From: Galbibacter sp048266365
GTDB taxonomy: Bacteria > Bacteroidota > Bacteroidia > Flavobacteriales > Flavobacteriaceae
Reading direction: 5' to 3'
NCBI RefSeq assembly: GCF_048266365.1
Contig: NZ_JBLWZP010000002.1
Location: forward strand, 496,001-560,000
Length of the DNA stretch: 64,000 nt
Below the pieces are notes generated by a model, which saw nothing but the letters and a program-made list of their open reading frames with translations, did not search any database and had not been told where the DNA came from. The position numbers and the translations under genes are program-made. Shown piece by piece: positions 60,638-64,000 of the stretch (position 1 is the stretch's first letter; every line of letters begins with the position of its first letter).

Positions 60638-60976
60638 ATGGAAAGAGAACAACAAAACCTGAGCCCAACGATCCAATACGTACTATCGATTCTTGGTTTT
60701 CTATGCTGCTGCATAGGTGGACTTGGATTTATTCCAGCTGGAATTGCCTATTACACCGCTAACAAAAAGATAAATGAAGCACTTAGAGATCCGGACGGCT
60801 ACACTGATTCTGGTGTAAAGTCCATGAATACCGTTAAAATAGTGGCTTTAGTTGTCTTAATTTTGAATCTTCTATACTTAGCGTATACCATTTACACTAT
60901 TTCGACAATAGGATGGGATGAGTTACAAGAGCAACAGCAACAAATTATGGAGCAGTGGGGCTTAGAAGGAGCCTAA
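60638..60976 (+). CDS. CCC-motif membrane protein
   Basis: A 112-residue membrane protein. Its first span contains three consecutive cysteines (VLSILGFLCCCIGGLGFIPAGIAYYTANKKINEALRDPDGY), the CCC motif that gives the family its name, and a second span (VKIVALVVLILNLLYLAYTIYTIS) follows. It resembles the CD225/dispanin fold by layout. The glutamine-rich tail (LQEQQQQIMEQW) is notable. Together with DUF2752 it is a two-gene unit of unknown function. Confidence 0.8.
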   Translation: MEREQQNLSPTIQYVLSILGFLCCCIGGLGFIPAGIAYYTANKKINEALRDPDGYTDSGVKSMNTVKIVALVVLILNLLYLAYTIYTISTIGWDELQEQQQQIMEQWGLEGA

Positions 60977-61009
60977 TATTTCAGAGGTATTAAAACCCAC
61001 AAGGATTTA

Positions 61010-61056
61010 TAATAACAAAACAGTTGCGAGCCTAGCTTTCAACTGTTTTGTTATTA
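61010..61056. terminator. Long-stem bidirectional terminator
   Basis: A perfect 17-bp stem (61010-61026 with 61040-61056) around a 13-base loop, carrying A-rich and T-rich flanks on both strands. It lies between the converging CCC-motif and siderophore-interacting protein genes and can end both transcripts. Confidence 0.85.
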
Positions 61057-61089
61057 AACAGATGTGATAAAGAGCTTAGAAAATGACGT

Positions 61090-61911
61090 TTATGCAATGG
61101 ATTTTTTTTCTGCTTGTCGGTCTACCACAGATTTATCCTCCGCCACCCCTTTCTTCCAGTAAGAATAGGCATAGAGCTCGGAGGCACTCCACTCTAGCTG
61201 TTTTCGCAGGTAGGTTCTAATTTGTTTGACATCTGAAAACTCGGATGCAACATATCCAAATTTGGATCTCGAAGGTATCTTGAGGTTTTTTACAGCTGCT
61301 ACTAACCCAGACTCATTTTGAGTTTCCTGCTCAACGATCCATTGAAATTCAATAGCCGCCTTGGTCGTCAAATCCTGTATGTCCTCAGGCGAGTTTACCT
61401 TGATCACACAAATCCCTGTTGCTGATGCTGCAAGACCCTCTAGAATAGCACCCAATACAGGAATTGCCGTGACATCACCAACAAGTAAAAACCAATCCGC
61501 ATGACTTGGGTATAATACCTTTGGCGTTGTACGCATGGCAACACCAAGTTTATCACCTATTTCAGCATTTACAGCCCAAGTAGAAGCTGGACCATTATCC
61601 CCGTGGTTCGCAAAATCTATATAAAGTTCATTTTTAGATAGGTCAACTCCTTTATGTGTATAGGTTCTCACCGAAGGAGCCACTTTGTTATCTTCATGCA
61701 ACCATTTTCCAGTTTGTGGATCCAGTACAGGAAAGTGCACCTGATCCACGCCCACAGGAGGTATATATATCTTATTATTATCTCCCACAGTCGAATGCTG
61801 AAATTCAGTCACATCCCCACTCAGTGTAATTCTGATATAGTGAGGTGTTAGAAATTCTTTGGATTTTAATGTTAAGACCTTTCGGGCTATTGTTGCTTTT
61901 GTTTGTGCCAT
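61090..61911 (-). CDS. Siderophore-interacting protein (FAD-dependent ferric-siderophore reductase)
   Basis: A 273-residue cytosolic flavoprotein that reduces ferric siderophores to release iron. The FAD-binding part has PHYIRITLSGDVTEFQHSTVGDN and YTHKGVDLSKNELYIDFANHGDNGPASTWAVNA, whose R-x-Y-T-type block binds FAD, and the C-terminal part has the NADPH-binding-like region LLVGDVTAIPVLGAILEG. It is the last gene of the iron operon, 10 bases after the binding-protein gene. Length and motifs match the FAD_binding_9/SIP family, as in ViuB. Confidence 0.9.
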   Translation of the reverse strand: MAQTKATIARKVLTLKSKEFLTPHYIRITLSGDVTEFQHSTVGDNNKIYIPPVGVDQVHFPVLDPQTGKWLHEDNKVAPSVRTYTHKGVDLSKNELYIDFANHGDNGPASTWAVNAEIGDKLGVAMRTTPKVLYPSHADWFLLVGDVTAIPVLGAILEGLAASATGICVIKVNSPEDIQDLTTKAAIEFQWIVEQETQNESGLVAAVKNLKIPSRSKFGYVASEFSDVKQIRTYLRKQLEWSASELYAYSYWKKGVAEDKSVVDRQAEKKSIA

Positions 61912-61921
61912 TTGTTTTATT

Positions 61922-62860
61922 TTACAAGTTTACACTTACCTCTTCAATCATTTTCTGTAATGCATAAATACCACCTCCGGACAAATACCAAACTTCAGGA
62001 TCAAGATAAATAATTTTACCTTTCTTATACGCATTGGTCTGCTGGATAAGTTGGTTTTCAATTTCATCTTTATTAGTGGCATCCTTATCCACTACGGCAC
62101 TTCTGTCAATGATGTAGAGATAATCCGGATTAGCATTTTGGATAAATTCATTGGAAATTCGTTGACCGTGGCGACCCGCCTCTAAATCTTCAACAACCTC
62201 CTTTACACCAAAAACATCATGTATTATACCAAAACGAGAACCTTTACCATAGGCGCTAAACCTACCTTTATTGTGAATCACTATTAAGGCGCGTTTATCC
62301 GATGCTTTCACTTTATTCTTTAAGTCTTCTACAGCGTTCTCTACTTCCTGCTCAGCTTTTTGCGTTGACTCAGAAGCATCGAATATAGTGGCGTACATTT
62401 GGGTAATCTTTTTAAAGGAATTTAAATAATCGGTATAATCAATTTCTGTATAAACCGCCGGTGCTATTTTTGAAATTTCATCATAAGAATTCAACATCCT
62501 TCCTGACATAAAAATCACATCCGGTTGCACTTCATTGAGGAGCTCAAAGTTTATTTCTTTAAGATTCCCCAAATCCACTACCGAAGCATCATCCTTGTAT
62601 TTAGACAACTGCAGTGGAATTGATGCTTTTGGAACACCCACAACTTTAACACCTAACAAATCCAACATTTCCAGGGAAGCAAAATCAAGCGCAACTACTC
62701 GTTTCGGATTTTTGACAATTTCAACAGTTCCCAATTCATGGGTTATCGTTACAGTATCCATAGTTTGATCAGACTGATCAACCGGAGTGTTTTTGTTTTC
62801 CTTACATCCAACAAAAACTATAGACAAAAGCAATACCGCTATTTTAAAGTTACTTTTCAT
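61922..62860 (-). CDS. Siderophore/heme ABC transporter substrate-binding lipoprotein
   Basis: A 312-residue periplasmic binding lipoprotein of the FecB/BtuF-like group. The ATG at 62858-62860 (M in MKSNFKIAVLLLSIVFVGC) is preferred over the TTG eight codons earlier; the lipobox is IVFVGC. Two Rossmann-like lobes hinge around a long helix. The first lobe has VVALDFASLEMLDLLGVKVVGVP and the second DYLYIIDRSAVV. It hands a ferric siderophore or related ligand to the FecCD-type permease encoded upstream. The ligand cannot be fixed. Confidence 0.9.
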   Translation of the reverse strand: MKSNFKIAVLLLSIVFVGCKENKNTPVDQSDQTMDTVTITHELGTVEIVKNPKRVVALDFASLEMLDLLGVKVVGVPKASIPLQLSKYKDDASVVDLGNLKEINFELLNEVQPDVIFMSGRMLNSYDEISKIAPAVYTEIDYTDYLNSFKKITQMYATIFDASESTQKAEQEVENAVEDLKNKVKASDKRALIVIHNKGRFSAYGKGSRFGIIHDVFGVKEVVEDLEAGRHGQRISNEFIQNANPDYLYIIDRSAVVDKDATNKDEIENQLIQQTNAYKKGKIIYLDPEVWYLSGGGIYALQKMIEEVSVNL

Positions 62861-62928
62861 GAAGTTAATTTTTAATTTTTTCAATTCTCAATTTTTATAA
62901 TTTCTTGTATAATAATGCCTCGAGGCTA

Positions 62929-63687
62929 TTAATAAAAATAATTACAAATCTGTTTTCCAGATTTGTGAATGATTTCGAAATCAATGTCAAACACCTCACC
63001 CAGAATTTTAGGATTCATAATATCCTGCGTAGCTCCAGAGTGGAGAATTTTTCCATTTTTCATGGCTACGATATAATCGGAATAATGAGATGCAAAATTT
63101 ATTTCGTGTATCACTATAATGATGGTCTTCCCTTTTTCTCTACACAATTGTTCCAAGCGCTTCATGATTTGAACAGAATGTTTCATGTCAAGATTGTTCA
63201 AAGGTTCATCCAGTAAGATATAATCCGTATCCTGGGCAACAACTAGTGCCAAAAAGGCTCTTTGTTTCTGCCCTCCACTGAGTTCATCAACATACTTGTG
63301 TTGGATGTCCCTTAGATCTAAAAACTCGATAGCCTCATCAATTTTAAGCTTATCTTGCTGGGTCAATTTCCCTTGAGAATATGGAAAGCGACCAAATCCT
63401 ATCAACTCTCTCACCGTCAATTTCAACTCTAAATGATTAGATTGTTTAAGTATGGAAAGCTCTTTGGCCAATGCCCTACTCTTATAGGAATCCAGGTTTT
63501 TATCATTGATCATGACATCTCCATTGTTCTGCTTCAGAAGCCTGGAAACTATTGATAACAACGTGCTCTTCCCAGCGCCATTAGCACCGATAAGGGAGGT
63601 GATTTTACCCTCTGGAATCTGCATGGAAACACGGTCCACAACGGTGTGATCCGAATATGTTTTAGTAACACTATCTACGCTAATCAT
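62929..63687 (-). CDS. Iron-siderophore ABC transporter ATP-binding protein (FecE/FhuC type)
   Basis: A 252-residue ATPase. Walker A is GANGAGKST at about residues 34-42, the signature is ELSGGQKQRAF, and Walker B is DYILLDEPLNNLD, followed by the H-loop VIHEINFA. It energises the permease. Its start overlaps the permease stop by four bases (ATGA), and the binding-protein gene follows after 68 bases. Confidence 0.94.
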   Translation of the reverse strand: MISVDSVTKTYSDHTVVDRVSMQIPEGKITSLIGANGAGKSTLLSIVSRLLKQNNGDVMINDKNLDSYKSRALAKELSILKQSNHLELKLTVRELIGFGRFPYSQGKLTQQDKLKIDEAIEFLDLRDIQHKYVDELSGGQKQRAFLALVVAQDTDYILLDEPLNNLDMKHSVQIMKRLEQLCREKGKTIIIVIHEINFASHYSDYIVAMKNGKILHSGATQDIMNPKILGEVFDIDFEIIHKSGKQICNYFY

Positions 63688-64000
63688 ACCTTTCTAACTT
63701 TTAGTAGAAGGAACATAAAGTATAATCCTCCTATGAAATTAATAATGATGCTAATGGTTGTATTGAAATTAAATACCTGTTCTACGAAAAACTGTCCACC
63801 CAAAATAGCCACGACACTCACCAAACAACAACATGGGATAAGGATATTGTGCTTATAGGTTTTAAAGAGCTCATAGGTTAGATTGGTCACTAGGATTCCC
63901 AAAAAAGTAAGTGGACCAACAAGCGCAGTAGAAACCGCAACTAACACTGAAATAATAAACAGGTAAAATCTAACCGTCCTATTGTAATCCAATCCGAGAT
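63684..64000 (-). CDS. FecCD-family permease, C-terminal part (cut by window edge)
   Basis: The C-terminal about 105 residues of an iron-siderophore BtuC/FecCD permease. The frame is open to the window end and reads LGLDYNRTVRFYLFIISVLV, then AVSTALVGPLTFLGILVTNLTYEL, with four or so membrane spans. The gene continues beyond 64000. The TTG at 63990-63992 is not the start, because homology continues upstream of it. It overlaps the ATPase gene by four bases, so the operon runs permease, ATPase, binding protein, reductase. Confidence 0.9.
   Translation of the reverse strand, partial: LGLDYNRTVRFYLFIISVLVAVSTALVGPLTFLGILVTNLTYELFKTYKHNILIPCCCLVSVVAILGGQFFVEQVFNFNTTISIIINFIGGLYFMFLLLKVRKV

Noticed and set aside
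62913..62931. Palindromic TAATGCC-TCGA-GGCTATTA at the ATPase/binding-protein junction as a terminator
   Set aside because: It overlaps the end of the ATPase frame, has no T run on the minus strand, and the genes around it form one operon, so it is likely an mRNA processing hairpin or incidental.
1..64000. tRNA genes, CRISPR arrays, insertion sequences, phage genes
   Set aside because: I looked for T-loop motifs of the GGTTCRAnYCC type, regular spaced repeats and transposase or integrase motifs, and found none. A software scan would be needed to be certain.

Overview
The window looks like a chromosomal segment of a member of the Bacteroidota, most likely a marine Flavobacteriaceae. The evidence is an AT-rich sequence, a SusC/SusD pair with a hybrid two-component regulator, several -7 elements of the Bacteroidetes type TAnnTTTG, weak Shine-Dalgarno signals, and family-typical proteins (DUF4199, CCC-motif/DUF2752 pair, short LeuA, short CarB, SprB-free lipoproteins). 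I saw no rRNA, tRNA, CRISPR array, phage or intact insertion sequence. The genus cannot be fixed from sequence reading alone.

Layout. 1-4.1 kb: edge of a surface-polysaccharide region (partial GT4 glycosyltransferase, beta-helix lipoprotein, PaaK/CapK-like adenylate-forming enzyme). 4.6-7.2 kb: TonB-dependent receptor plus a periplasmic heavy-metal (HMA, CxxC) protein. 7.2-13.8 kb: secreted protein, GlxA-type AraC regulator, a decayed YozG-like HTH gene, a zinc metalloprotease lipoprotein, a DUF808 membrane protein and a PrcB-like lipoprotein. 14.3-26.9 kb: a small polysaccharide utilisation locus with susC, susD, a GT2 glycosyltransferase, a 1404-residue hybrid two-component system and a GH43 glycosidase. 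27-30.2 kb: carB and rpmH. 30.5-36.7 kb: TPR-like membrane protein, cls/lytic transglycosylase/hydrolase operon, GNAT protein, Crp-like regulator and MBL hydrolase. 36.7-45.2 kb: mtaB, GlmU-like nucleotidyltransferase, rpmE2, and a DUF4199-GT2-phosphohexomutase operon, then an MsbA-like exporter. 45.2-47.7 kb: an EamA permease gene broken by an in-frame TGA, coupled to a conserved helical-repeat protein. 47.8-52.2 kb: the leucine operon leuA-leuC-leuD-leuB. 52.2-54.4 kb: a protein with a duplicated GHRCDI motif, and an ArsR-like regulator divergent from an ACT protein and an OsmC protein. 54.4-61 kb: Tat-exported Gfo/Idh/MocA oxidoreductase, cysteine desulfurase, a Ca-repeat lipoprotein, an AraC-MGMT fusion, an Smr protein, and small membrane proteins. 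61-64 kb: a siderophore/heme uptake operon (permease, ATPase, binding lipoprotein, siderophore-interacting reductase) cut by the right edge.

How it fits together. The 14-27 kb block is a self-contained glycan sensing, import and cleavage unit. The leucine operon, carB, ribosomal protein genes and mtaB are core housekeeping. The metal and iron modules at the two ends import or handle metals. No wholly new defence or mobile system is evident. The most interesting items are the TGA-interrupted EamA gene with its intact flanking frame, the ArsR/ACT/OsmC module with a perfect palindrome over the regulator start codon, the tandem GHRCDI-repeat protein, an orphan terminator that may end a small RNA, and the hairpin-rich susC leader.
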